This document shows positions 53,080 through 61,498 of a stretch of 64,000 bases of DNA, in pieces; position 1 is the first letter of the stretch, and every line of letters begins with the position of its first letter. The stretch covers positions 1,798,001-1,862,000 of the forward strand of contig NZ_AP022568.1 in assembly GCF_010727605.1 (NCBI RefSeq). The letters are read 5' to 3'. The stretch is from Mycobacterium simiae. Its GTDB lineage: Bacteria; Actinomycetota; Actinomycetes; Mycobacteriales; Mycobacteriaceae. Under the pieces are notes generated by a model. It saw only the letters and a program-made list of their open reading frames with translations, made no database searches and was not told where the DNA came from. The position numbers and the translations under genes are program-made.

Positions 53080-54234
53080 CTACTGCGCCGACGCGGCCGC
53101 GAACGGCGTCGCCGCCGCCGGCTGGGACTTGCGGTTGGGGTGCTTCCATACGCCCCGGCGTTCCAGCAGCGGCAGCACGCCTTCGCCGAACCAATACGCC
53201 TCTTCCAGGTGCGGGTAGCCGGACAGGATGAAGTGGTCGATGCCGAGGCCGGCGTATTCGATCAGCCGCTCGGCCACCTCTTCGTGCGACCCGACCAGGG
53301 CGGTGCCCGCGCCGCCGCGTACCAGGCCGACACCGGCCCACAGGTTGGGGGCGACGAGAAGCTCGCCGCTCTTGCCGCCGTGCAGGTCCAGCATGCGACG
53401 CTGCCCCTCGGATTCACTGCGCGCCAGGCTGCTCTGTACCCGCTCGATATCCGCGGGGTCGATGGCCGCGAGCAGGCGGTCAGCCTCCGCCCACGCCTCC
53501 GCGGCGGTGGGCCGGCTGATCACGTGGATGCGCAAACCGAACTGCAGCGTCCGGCCGGCAGGGCCGGCTTGGGCGGCCAGCCCGCGAATCCAGTCCAGCT
53601 TCTCGCCGACCGCCGCCAACGGTTCACCCCAGGTGAGGTAGACGTCGGCGTACTTGGCCGCCACCGGCCCGGCCGATCCGGACGAGCCGCCGAAGAACAC
53701 CGCGGGCACCGGGTCGGGCGGGTTGTTGAGCTGCGCGCCCTCGACGTGGATGTACTCACCGGCGAACGTCACCGGCTCTTTGGCGGTCCACAGCTGGCGC
53801 ACCACATCCAAGAACTCGGCGGTGCGGGCGTATCGCGCTTGCTTGTCCAGGAAGTCGCCGTACGCCCGCTGCTCGTGGGGTTCGCCACCGGTGACGACGT
53901 TGAGCAGCAGCCGTCCCTGTGAGTGCCGCTGGAAGGTGCCGGCCATCTGGGCGGCCAGGGTGGGGCTGAGCAACCCGGGGCGAAACGCGACCAAAAACTT
54001 CAGGGTTTCGGTGCGCTCGATCAGCGTCGCCGTCGTCAGCCAGGCGTCCTCACACCACAATCCGGTCGGGGTGAGTACGGCCTGGAAACCGTTGTCTTCG
54101 GCGGCGGCGCAAATCTGGTGCAGGTAGCGCAGAGTCGCGGGCCGGTCGCCGTGCATCGCGGTGCCGTGCCCGCCCGCGACGAGGTTTCGGGAATCCCCGT
54201 ACGTCGGCAGAAACCAGTGAAACGACAAGCTCAT
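53080..54234 (-). CDS. ssuD: FMN-dependent LLM-class monooxygenase, SsuD-like
   Basis: A 384-residue bacterial luciferase-fold enzyme resembling alkanesulfonate monooxygenase SsuD. FHWFLPTYGDSRNLVAGGHG at the N-terminus, GLWCEDAWLTTATLIERTE, HSQGRLLLNVVTGG, and FFGGSSGSAGPVAAKYADVYLTWGEP are typical. It would release sulfite from sulfonates using reduced FMN from a separate reductase, giving sulfur under starvation. The usual SsuEBC partners are not here; an MHS-type transporter follows instead. The C-terminal Ala-rich tail is unusual. Confidence 0.88.
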   Translation of the reverse strand: MSLSFHWFLPTYGDSRNLVAGGHGTAMHGDRPATLRYLHQICAAAEDNGFQAVLTPTGLWCEDAWLTTATLIERTETLKFLVAFRPGLLSPTLAAQMAGTFQRHSQGRLLLNVVTGGEPHEQRAYGDFLDKQARYARTAEFLDVVRQLWTAKEPVTFAGEYIHVEGAQLNNPPDPVPAVFFGGSSGSAGPVAAKYADVYLTWGEPLAAVGEKLDWIRGLAAQAGPAGRTLQFGLRIHVISRPTAAEAWAEADRLLAAIDPADIERVQSSLARSESEGQRRMLDLHGGKSGELLVAPNLWAGVGLVRGGAGTALVGSHEEVAERLIEYAGLGIDHFILSGYPHLEEAYWFGEGVLPLLERRGVWKHPNRKSQPAAATPFAAASAQ

Positions 54235-54452
54235 CCAAATCCTCTTTCGCTCTTACAAGCCGTGCACGAAAGGTCCAGCGTGCCGAAGCCCGAGGCGGCG
54301 TGCGAGGGTTGAAACCTGCCAGATTCCATCCGCATACCCGGCGGGCGCGGGCGGAGGGCGTGCGTAACCGCGCGATGACTGCCGCATCACAATGCCCTTC
54401 CAAACTTCGCGACGGGGTCAACAAAGTGCGGCGCGGCCGGCATTATCACGTC

Positions 54453-55319
54453 GTGCCTGATCTCAACCGCCGCGCGGTGCTGCGAATGGGCGCCAGTGCC
54501 AGCGTCGCGGCCGCGGGCGCGTGGGCTTTGAGCGCCTGGCTGGACCCGCTCGCACCCCAAGCGGCGCCGTTGCCGTCCCCATTCGAACCGTCGACCGCGA
54601 GCAGCAATCTGCCCAGCCGACTCACCGGGTCGTTCAACTCCAAGGCGCGCGGCGGTGTGCAGACCAACTGGGTGATCGCGCTGCCCCCCGGTCACACCTC
54701 GCAGAGCGGATTGCTGCGCCCCGTGATCGCGCTGCACGGCAAGGACGGCGACGCGAACATGATGCTCGACTGCGGTGTCGAGGACGCGCTGGCCCGGCTG
54801 GTCAAGGAGGGCAAGCCGCCGTTCGCAGTGGTCGGCGTCGACGGCGGCAGCGACTCCTACTGGCACAAGCGGGCCGACGGCACCGACTCCGGCGCGATGG
54901 TCCTCGACGAGCTGCTGCCGATGCTGGGATCGATGGGCCTAGACACCTCCCGGGTGGGCTTCATGGGCTGGTCCATGGGCGGCTACGGAGCCCTGCACCT
55001 GGGCGCCAAGCTGGGGCCGTCGCGGACCGCGGGGATCTGCGCGATCAGCCCGGCGCTGTACACCTCCTACGCCGACTGCGCACCCAAAGCGTTTGACAGC
55101 GAAGAGGACTGGATGACGAACAGCGTGATGGGTCTGCCCGCGCTGTCACAGATTCCGCTGCGGGTGGACTGCGGCACATTCGACCGTTTCTATCCGGCGA
55201 CACGCCAATTCGTGAGCCAACTCAAAACGCCTCCGGCGGTAAGCTTCACGGTCGGCGGCCATGACATGACGTGGTGGCGTTTGCAATTACCCGGCGAGCT
55301 TTCCTGGCTGGCAACCTAG
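54453..55319 (+). CDS. Tat-exported esterase-like alpha/beta hydrolase (Rv0519c type)
   Basis: A 288-residue hydrolase. The N-terminus DLNRRAVLRMGASAS with a hydrophobic stretch is a twin-arginine signal. A Pro/Ser linker leads to an esterase domain with nucleophile elbow GWSMGGYGALHLG, DGGSDSYWHK and catalytic-His region GGHDMTWW. It resembles the esterase D/Ag85-like PF00756 group. GTG 54453 follows a CATTAT hexamer (54441-54446) at the right distance for a leaderless start. Substrate unknown; likely acts in the envelope. Counterpart: Rv0519c. Confidence 0.88.
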   Translation: MPDLNRRAVLRMGASASVAAAGAWALSAWLDPLAPQAAPLPSPFEPSTASSNLPSRLTGSFNSKARGGVQTNWVIALPPGHTSQSGLLRPVIALHGKDGDANMMLDCGVEDALARLVKEGKPPFAVVGVDGGSDSYWHKRADGTDSGAMVLDELLPMLGSMGLDTSRVGFMGWSMGGYGALHLGAKLGPSRTAGICAISPALYTSYADCAPKAFDSEEDWMTNSVMGLPALSQIPLRVDCGTFDRFYPATRQFVSQLKTPPAVSFTVGGHDMTWWRLQLPGELSWLAT

Positions 55320-55340
55320 CGGAGGCACCCCAACAAAGGC

Positions 55341-57572
55341 ATGGCAGTCCGGCAGGAAACCATCGCCAACCCGCCCCCGGAAGCGGGTGGTAGTCCCAAC
55401 CGACACATACCGCGACGCGGCTTCCGCCCGGACATCGAGGGTTTGCGGGCGGTCGCGGTGATGGCCGTGGTGCTCTATCACGCGGGCGTGCCCGGCACCG
55501 GTGGCGGTTTCATCGGCGTCGACGTCTTCTTCGTGATCTCCGGCTTCCTCATTACCGGTCTGCTCTGGCGCGAGGTCAGCACCTCAAATACCGTTGCGCT
55601 GGGCCGCTTTTACGGTGCCCGCGCCCGCCGCCTGATGCCGGCCGCCGCTACCGTCGCCGTGCTGACCGCTGTCGTGGCGGCCGCCGTGCTGCCGCCGCTG
55701 CAAGCGCGCGACGTCTTCCTCGACGGCATCGCTAGCGCGCTTTACGTCGGCAACTACCGGTTCGCCATCCAGGGCACCGATTACCTGACCGCGGGCGTGC
55801 CGTCGCCGTTCCAGCACTACTGGTCGCTCGGCGTGGAGGAACAGTTCTATCTGGTGTGGCCGGTGCTGATCATCGTGACCGCCTGGCTGGTCGGTCGGGT
55901 GCGCCGCGCCGCCAATCCCGATTCCAATCCCGATTCCAATCCCGATTCCAGGCCCGATTCCAGGCCCGATTCCCAGGCGCGGGCGTGGCCGTACGCGATG
56001 GTGCTGGCGTCGGTCGCCGCCGCCTCGCTGACGGCGGCTGTGCTGTGCACCCGCACCTCCCCGCCGTGGGCGTTCTTCTCGCTGCCCACCCGCGCGTGGG
56101 AGCTGGCCGCCGGCGGCCTGGTGGCGCTGTCGATCCAGCAGTGGCGGCGGCTGCCGCTGCTGCCGGCGGCGATCGTCGGGTGGGGCGGCCTGGCGCTGAT
56201 CGGGCTGACCTGCACCCAGCTGGGACCGGCCACTCCCTATCCCGGAACCGCGGCGCTGCTGCCCGTGTTGGGCACCGCGCTGGTGATCGGGGCCGGAAGC
56301 GCGACCGGCAGCCTAGGTGTCGGCCGCCTGCTGTGCCGGCCGTCGATGCGCGCCGTCGGGCGGGTGTCCTACTCCTGGTATTTGTGGCACTGGCCGGTGC
56401 TGTTGCTGATGCCGCAGCTGTTGGGCGACCCGGCCGGCTTACCGGCCCGGTTGGCCGCGACCGCCGTTTCTGCCGGCCTCGCGGTGGTGACCTTCCATCT
56501 GGTGGAGAATCCCGGCCGGTTCGCCGCGGCCCTGCGCCGCTCGGCGAAGGCGAGTTTGATCGTCGCCGGGGTCGCCAGCGCGGTCACCGCGTCGGCATGC
56601 ATGGTGTTGCTGACGCTAATTCCGGTTCCGGTCGGTCACGGCCCGGCCGCCTCGAAAGCCACCATTTTGGCGCTGCCGTCAGCCAATCCGCACGCCGCCG
56701 ATCCGCGCGAGGCCGTCGTGCAGCAGGCCTTCGCGCAGGTGCGCGGTGCCGTCGCGGCGGGGGCGGACCTGCATGCCGTACCAGCCAACCTGGACCCGCC
56801 GCTCGCCGCGGCACCGGGCGACAAGGCCGCCGTGTTTGTCAACGGCTGTGTGCGGTCCTGGCGCGACATCGGCCAAGCCGAGTGCGCGGCGGGCGACATC
56901 GGTTCGCCGACAACGGTTGCCCTGATTGGTGATTCGCACGCGGCGATGTGGAACCCGGCCCTGCAGCAGGTGGCCGAGCAGCGGCATTGGCGACTGGAGA
57001 CGATGGCCAAGGTGACCTGTCCGGTGCAGGACCTGCCCATCGACAGCCCGTATCTGGGGCGCGAGTACACCGAGTGCGAACAGTGGCGCGGCCAGGTGCT
57101 GGCCCGGGTAGCCACCGAACATCCACGCCTGGTGGTGTTGGACATGAGTCGGCGCTACGGCGACGATTTCGGTTTCGCGTCCTACGATCCGGCGTGGATC
57201 GACACATTGGGCCGCACCGTGGGGCAGCTGCGCCGCTCCGGGGCGACCGTGCTGGTCCTCGGTCCGGCCCCGGACCCGCAAGCCCCAGTGCCCACCTGCC
57301 TGTCCGGGCATCTGGACGACGCCGCCGCGTGTGCACCGGGCCGGTCGGTCGCGGTCAACGACGGCGGCATCGCCGCGGAGCGGACGGCGACCACCGGGAA
57401 CGGCGGCCACTATGCCGACCTCACCGACCTGTTCTGCACCGCGCAGCGCTGCCCGGTAATCATCGGTAACACCCTGGTGTTTCGGGACGACAACCACGTC
57501 ACAACCGAATACGCACAACTGCTCGCACCGGTGCTGGGTGCACTGGTCGATCAGGCCATAACGGACGGATGA
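55341..57572 (+). CDS. Acyltransferase 3 fused to SGNH hydrolase domain (OafA type)
   Basis: A 743-residue two-part protein. Residues 28-395 form an integral membrane acyltransferase 3 domain: FRPDIEGLRAVAVMAVVLYHAGVP, GVDVFFVISGFLITGLL, HYWSLGVEEQFYLVWPVLI, and RVSYSWYLWHWPVLLL. Residues 520-740 form an extracytoplasmic SGNH domain: VALIGDSHAAMWNPAL and DDNHVTTEYAQLL. Together they transfer acyl groups to exported glycans, lipids or peptidoglycan. A 12-bp repeat encodes PDSN/PDSR units in a cytosolic loop (residues 192-211). It follows the esterase gene by 21 bases. Confidence 0.92.
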   Translation: MAVRQETIANPPPEAGGSPNRHIPRRGFRPDIEGLRAVAVMAVVLYHAGVPGTGGGFIGVDVFFVISGFLITGLLWREVSTSNTVALGRFYGARARRLMPAAATVAVLTAVVAAAVLPPLQARDVFLDGIASALYVGNYRFAIQGTDYLTAGVPSPFQHYWSLGVEEQFYLVWPVLIIVTAWLVGRVRRAANPDSNPDSNPDSRPDSRPDSQARAWPYAMVLASVAAASLTAAVLCTRTSPPWAFFSLPTRAWELAAGGLVALSIQQWRRLPLLPAAIVGWGGLALIGLTCTQLGPATPYPGTAALLPVLGTALVIGAGSATGSLGVGRLLCRPSMRAVGRVSYSWYLWHWPVLLLMPQLLGDPAGLPARLAATAVSAGLAVVTFHLVENPGRFAAALRRSAKASLIVAGVASAVTASACMVLLTLIPVPVGHGPAASKATILALPSANPHAADPREAVVQQAFAQVRGAVAAGADLHAVPANLDPPLAAAPGDKAAVFVNGCVRSWRDIGQAECAAGDIGSPTTVALIGDSHAAMWNPALQQVAEQRHWRLETMAKVTCPVQDLPIDSPYLGREYTECEQWRGQVLARVATEHPRLVVLDMSRRYGDDFGFASYDPAWIDTLGRTVGQLRRSGATVLVLGPAPDPQAPVPTCLSGHLDDAAACAPGRSVAVNDGGIAAERTATTGNGGHYADLTDLFCTAQRCPVIIGNTLVFRDDNHVTTEYAQLLAPVLGALVDQAITDG
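55914..55973. repeat. 12-bp tandem repeat in the acyltransferase gene
   Basis: Five 12-bp units: three identical (AATCCCGATTCC) and two variant (AGGCCCGATTCC). They encode NPDS/RPDS repeats between membrane helices and are in frame, so copy-number change would be tolerated. Confidence 0.8.
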
Positions 57573-57652
57573 CGTTGCGATGACTTTCTTTGCAAATGAA
57601 CCCCACGGGAAAACCGAACGTGTTAGGAATGAAAGGGTTTTGGAGGTTTGAA

Positions 57653-57769
57653 ATGTCCCCGCTGTTGCTGGTCTGCATCGCGGCTGTTACGCCAGTCGCC
57701 GGAATTGGGTTGATGCACCTGCAAGCACGCCTGGAACAGTGGGACTACGAGCGGCACGCCGAAGACTAG
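57653..57769 (+). CDS. 38-residue single-pass membrane peptide
   Basis: A short reading frame too small for usual ORF calling. ATG 57653 has a clear TGGAGG at 57641-57646. The product begins MSPLLLVCIAAVTPVAGIGL, a membrane helix, and ends with the charged tail LQARLEQWDYERHAED. This amphipathic tail after one helix looks like small accessory subunits of membrane enzymes. It lies 80 bases after the acyltransferase gene on the same strand, and may assist it or a nearby enzyme; function unknown. Codon usage is high-GC3, as expected for a real gene. Confidence 0.6.
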   Translation: MSPLLLVCIAAVTPVAGIGLMHLQARLEQWDYERHAED

Positions 57770-57843
57770 CGCCTTTGTTGACGCGAAATCCGTTGCGCGA
57801 CTGATGCTTTGACGGCCAGGTCGGCGAAAATCTCGCTGCTGTG

Positions 57844-58536
57844 CTAGGTGAGCAGTTGGGTGCGAATCAGCGGTGCGATCTTGTCGGCCATGTATCGATG
57901 TCCAGCGTCGTTGGGGTGCACCCCGTCCGGTCCGATCAGGTCGGGACGGTCGACGAACCACCGCGCGCTGATCGGGTCGGCGAACGCCGCTCCCGCGGCG
58001 TGCGCCTCGGAGTTCAGTACGTCGCGAATCTGCAGGATGTCGGCGGGCACGTCGGCGGTCGGCCAGGGCGGACCGATCACCAGGAATCGCGCTGACGGAG
58101 CCAGGATGCGGGCCAGGGTGAAGGTGTCGCGGACCCGTCCGGCCAGTAGGCCGAGATCGGAGCCCTGGTCGTTGCGGGAGCCGAAGAACACCACCAGCAC
58201 ATCCTCGGACTTGGCCACCCGCGCGGTGAGGTCTTCGAAGATGCTGCCGTGGTCGCCGGGCACGACGTAACCGGCCCGGCCCTCGGCCGCGACGTCGGGG
58301 GCGATCTGCATCCCCCGCTTGGTGAGTGCCTGCCAGGTCAGCGCGGTCCATGCCTTCGGTCCCAGGCCGCCCAAGTCAGTGCCGGTGGTGTAGGAGTCGC
58401 CGACCACCGCGATGTGGGAAAGCCGCGAGCCCCGCGTAACGACGTCGTAGCCGCGCGTACCCGGGTGGTGCGTCACGGCCCCGATCATCGCGGCCACCAG
58501 GGCGAGATTCACGGCGAACGCGGCCAGTCGACTCAC
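57844..58536 (-). CDS. Exported SGNH/GDSL hydrolase (Rv0518 type)
   Basis: A 230-residue protein. Residues 1-22 form a signal or anchor (MSRLAAFAVNLALVAAMIGAV). The SGNH fold follows with block I VVGDSYTTG (residues 44-52), the Gly block around AAEGRAGYV, the Asn block GSRNDQG, and block V DGVHPNDAGHRYM. It probably removes acyl or acetyl groups from envelope glycans or lipids. GTG 58536 has a strong GGGGGAGG upstream, better than the longer form from 58593. It lies between two acyltransferase 3 genes. Counterpart: Rv0518. Confidence 0.92.
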   Translation of the reverse strand: MSRLAAFAVNLALVAAMIGAVTHHPGTRGYDVVTRGSRLSHIAVVGDSYTTGTDLGGLGPKAWTALTWQALTKRGMQIAPDVAAEGRAGYVVPGDHGSIFEDLTARVAKSEDVLVVFFGSRNDQGSDLGLLAGRVRDTFTLARILAPSARFLVIGPPWPTADVPADILQIRDVLNSEAHAAGAAFADPISARWFVDRPDLIGPDGVHPNDAGHRYMADKIAPLIRTQLLT

Positions 58537-58682
58537 GCGTGCCTCCCCCTGTCCCCGGTTTCGCTGTGATGCAACGCGATCAGCACAGGACAAACTACCA
58601 GTGCGACGCGCCTACCACAGCCGAATACGGCCCCGAGAGGTCGTGGGGCACAGCATGATTCGTCAGGGAAATGAGGCCGTGA

Positions 58683-59933
58683 TCACACCGCGCGGGCGGA
58701 GACCGAGTCCAGCCCGCCGTCGATGGGACGCACCTTGGCCGGTTCCCCGGACTCGGTCGGCGGATTCGCGGGCCGGACATCGACCATCCGGCGCATCCAG
58801 CGTCGGGCCGGCTCCTCGACGACGTGGTACAGCAGGCTGGACAGCGTCAGAGCGATCACGATGAGGCCGAGAATGTTCCACTTCCAGGGCGAGTCGGACT
58901 CCCAGGGCTTGAGTTCGAACTGCTCGACCGCCCATCCCCACGTGGTGTGCACCAGCTCGTGCACCATGTACAGGCAGAACGAGATCTGCCCGCCGTAGAC
59001 CATCACCCGGGTGGCCAGCAGCCTCGGCAGGCTGCCCAGGCCGACCGCCAGCGTGATCACCAGCGGAATGAACAGCACGTCGACCACCCCGCCGCTGTCG
59101 TTCTCCACGACACCGCTGATCGGGTGGGTGCTGAACCAGTACAGGACGCCCACGACCGCGGCCACCAGCAGCAGGGAGACGTAGCCGGCGATGTGGCGGC
59201 CACGCTCGGTCAGCCGTAATCGGCGGACGGCCGCGCAGGCCAGCGCGCCCGCGGCGAACTGCGTCACGATCCGCGGCAGCCAGCTCCACGGGGTGTAAAA
59301 GTGCCCGCTGGCCAACAGCAGCACCACCGGCGGCAGCGAGGCCGCCACAGCCAGCCACATCAGAGTCCGCGCCCGGGTTGCCAGCTTCATCCGGAACACC
59401 ACCAGCGCCAGCACGCCGAACAGCAGGTAGGCCAGCCATTCCGCGCTGATCGACCAGGCCGGCCCATCCCAGCTGGTCCCGTCGAAGAACGGCTCGAACC
59501 ACAACTGCACGAGCAACACCTGACGCACATAGCTGATAGCGGTGAGATCGCTGGCTTCGGGCAGCGGGACGTGTCCCACGTGCAGCGACAGGATCACCAA
59601 CAGGGCCGCCAGGTGCAGGGTCACCAGGTACACCGGCCACACCCGGGCCAGCCGCAACCACAAGAAGTGCAGGGTGGCCCGCGTCGACCAGGACCGGCCC
59701 ATCCGGTCCAGGTAGTTCCACGTCAACACGAACCCGCTGAGGATGAAGAACAGGTCGACGCCCTGCGCGCCGCAGTTGAGTACCGGCGCGAGGCTTTCCC
59801 GGAAATCGGGCGAGATGTCGCTGAGCATCGGCCGGAAGTGAAACAGCACGACCCACACGGCGGCGACGATGCGGAGTCCCGTCAGGGCCTTGATCTCGCC
59901 TTTGATCTCGCCCGTGGTCTCTCGGCTGGGCAC
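58683..59933 (-). CDS. Membrane acyltransferase 3 (Rv0517 type)
   Basis: A 416-residue integral membrane acyltransferase of the acyltransferase 3 family with about ten helices: ALTGLRIVAAVWVVLFHFRP, GVDLFFILSGFVLTWNYL, WSISAEWLAYLLFGVLALVVF and GGQISFCLYMVHELVH. It acylates a sugar or lipid substrate, donor and acceptor unknown. It lacks the SGNH domain of the other acyltransferase here and may pair functionally with the SGNH hydrolase at 57844-58536. GTG 59933 is the likely start because upstream residues are not family-like. Counterpart: Rv0517. Confidence 0.9.
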   Translation of the reverse strand: MPSRETTGEIKGEIKALTGLRIVAAVWVVLFHFRPMLSDISPDFRESLAPVLNCGAQGVDLFFILSGFVLTWNYLDRMGRSWSTRATLHFLWLRLARVWPVYLVTLHLAALLVILSLHVGHVPLPEASDLTAISYVRQVLLVQLWFEPFFDGTSWDGPAWSISAEWLAYLLFGVLALVVFRMKLATRARTLMWLAVAASLPPVVLLLASGHFYTPWSWLPRIVTQFAAGALACAAVRRLRLTERGRHIAGYVSLLLVAAVVGVLYWFSTHPISGVVENDSGGVVDVLFIPLVITLAVGLGSLPRLLATRVMVYGGQISFCLYMVHELVHTTWGWAVEQFELKPWESDSPWKWNILGLIVIALTLSSLLYHVVEEPARRWMRRMVDVRPANPPTESGEPAKVRPIDGGLDSVSARAV

Positions 59934-60232
59934 AGGGCTTTCTTTCGGGTGTGGACTCTGCAGTTTCTTTCGCTTCTCACCGGCTGACCGGGCATTTCGC
60001 CCTATCACAAGCCCCCCGACTCGCAACCGGCAGCCAGAGCAGCCTAACAGCGTGGCGGTCCCGATGGTGTCACGGCGACGGCGTGGCCGCGTCGTTGCCG
60101 GCCCAGCTTCAGGGTGGCCAGCTTTTTAGCAAACAGTTAGAGGCGGCTTCCGGTCCCCTTAGGTTTCGGGGGCACCGTAGGAGTTAGCTTCGGTCGGCGT
60201 CGTGTCGGCCTTCGCCAGAAATGGGGGCCTTG
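59934..60232. other. Divergent intergenic region, acyltransferase / anti-anti-sigma gene
   Basis: About 300 bases between the acyltransferase start (minus) and the STAS gene start (plus). It should hold two promoters. The region 60121-60186 is the least GC-rich part (TTTTTAGCAAACAGTTAG). A GGTTT at 60162-60166 is reminiscent of a SigF -35, but no GGGTAT follows at the expected spacing, so I do not call it. No small ORF or RNA gene is visible. Confidence 0.45.
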
Positions 60233-60670
60233 ATGACGATGGCAATTTCGGCTCGACAGGGAAACGGCAGTCTTGACTGCGGTGGCGCCCAGGTCCGCGC
60301 CCACTGCCGGCACCTCGCGACGGTGGTGACCGTCCGAGGTGAAGTCGACGCCGCCAACGTCGATCGGGTCGGCGCCTGCCTTCGCCGTTTCCTCGTCGGG
60401 GACAACCCCGTCGTCCTGGACATCAGCGACACTGAGCATTTCGCCGGCGCGGGGTTGTCGCTGCTGTCCACATTCGACGAGGACTGCCGCCGGGCTGGGG
60501 TGCAGTGGACCTTGGTCGCGGGTCCCGAAGTGGTCGCGCAGCTGACCGACAGCGACGGCGAGTGCGTGCTCCCGGCGGTGGGTTCGGTACCCGAGGCCTT
60601 CGGCGACCTCGCCGACGCCGTGGTCTTCCGCCGCCGTTTGGCGTTGCCGCTGATCAGGAAGTCGGCGTAG
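60233..60670 (+). CDS. STAS-domain anti-anti-sigma factor (Rv0516c type)
   Basis: A 145-residue STAS protein: TVVTVRGEVDAANVDRVGACLRRFL, NPVVLDISDTEHFAGAGLSLLSTFDEDCRRAG and C-terminal FRRRLALPLI. It would bind an anti-sigma factor. The M. tuberculosis counterpart is phosphorylated on Thr2 by PknD and connected to osmotic stress signalling. From ATG 60233 the protein starts Met-Thr, retaining Thr2, and GGGGGC sits at the right distance; this favours 60233 over 60221. At the usual SpoIIAA phosphosite the motif reads FAGAG, with Ala where Ser/Thr is expected. Confidence 0.9.
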   Translation: MTMAISARQGNGSLDCGGAQVRAHCRHLATVVTVRGEVDAANVDRVGACLRRFLVGDNPVVLDISDTEHFAGAGLSLLSTFDEDCRRAGVQWTLVAGPEVVAQLTDSDGECVLPAVGSVPEAFGDLADAVVFRRRLALPLIRKSA

Positions 60671-60911
60671 CGGCGCGGGCGCGCCGCAATCGGGCGGTCC
60701 CGAGGACGGCCAACACCGCAGCGGTCATCGCTAACAGCATGGCCAGCAGCAGTAGCTGCGGGTTGTACACCAGCGCCGTGGTCGACGGCTGCCCATCGGT
60801 AACGGGCGCGACGGCGACGGTGTGGCGCGCGTGCAGCCAGCAGACCCCGACGCCGACCAGCGCCACACCGGCCAGGCCCAGCTCGAGCAGAGCTCGTATG
60901 CGGGCGCTCAC
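60654..60911 (-). CDS. Small membrane protein (Rv0514 type)
   Basis: An 85-residue protein with two helices, about residues 9-28 (LELGLAGVALVGVGVCWLHA) and 51-71 (PQLLLLAMLLAMTAAVLAVLG). The ATG overlaps the preceding DUF3093 stop as ATGA. The 3' end overlaps the convergent STAS gene by 17 bases. Function unknown. Counterpart: Rv0514. Confidence 0.85.
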   Translation of the reverse strand: MSARIRALLELGLAGVALVGVGVCWLHARHTVAVAPVTDGQPSTTALVYNPQLLLLAMLLAMTAAVLAVLGTARLRRARAATPTS

Positions 60912-61459
60912 AGCTGCGCCCCGTCGTCGTCGTGTCGGTCGAGATCGGCGACGTCCGATCGGGCCGGCTCCACGCGTTCCTGCACCAGTGGGGTGAGCGC
61001 GTCACGCAGTTGGCGGTGGCGTTTGGCCCACGCCTGCGCCGTGCGCCCCTCGGTGAGCTTCAGGCCGATACCGGTCCGGCCACGGGGGACGCCGAACAGT
61101 TCGCCGAGCGCCCGCGACGTCTGCCACTTGGCCAGTTCCTTGTCCGAATTGGCCGGATTCTTCGGTTCCGGGAAGACCTTGACGATCTCGCGCACCAGCA
61201 GCGTCTCGGTGCCCTGGCGCAGCGCGTCGGGAGTCAGTTCGACCGACACGTGGATCCGCGCGGCCTTCACCTGCAGCGAGATGAACGCTGACACCATTAC
61301 CAAGAAGATGGCCGGCACCCACAGCGATATCGGGGCGCCGCTCCACACTTCGATCAGGATCATCGCCGCCGCCGCGGCCGGGCCCGACAGCACCCACAGC
61401 CAGCTGGCGCCGGGTTCGTAGAACAGCGGCCTGGCGTTGACGTCTTTGGCTGTGGTCAT
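60908..61459 (-). CDS. DUF3093 membrane protein (Rv0513 type)
   Basis: A 183-residue protein with two N-terminal membrane helices (residues 19-40 WLWVLSGPAAAAAMILIEVWSG and 44-65). A soluble domain follows with HVSVELTPDALRQGTETLLVREI and RTGIGLKLTEGRTAQAWAKRHRQL, matching DUF3093. The acidic C-terminus is rich in Asp. Function unknown. It follows hemB after 39 bases. Counterpart: Rv0513. Confidence 0.88.
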   Translation of the reverse strand: MTTAKDVNARPLFYEPGASWLWVLSGPAAAAAMILIEVWSGAPISLWVPAIFLVMVSAFISLQVKAARIHVSVELTPDALRQGTETLLVREIVKVFPEPKNPANSDKELAKWQTSRALGELFGVPRGRTGIGLKLTEGRTAQAWAKRHRQLRDALTPLVQERVEPARSDVADLDRHDDDGAQL

Positions 61460-61498
61460 TGGAGCCTCATCCCGTGATTGTTACCGCCGATGCGGCCG

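Noticed and set aside
60162..60186. SigF promoter before the anti-anti-sigma gene
   Set aside because: GGTTT is present but no GGGTAT follows at 15-17 bases.
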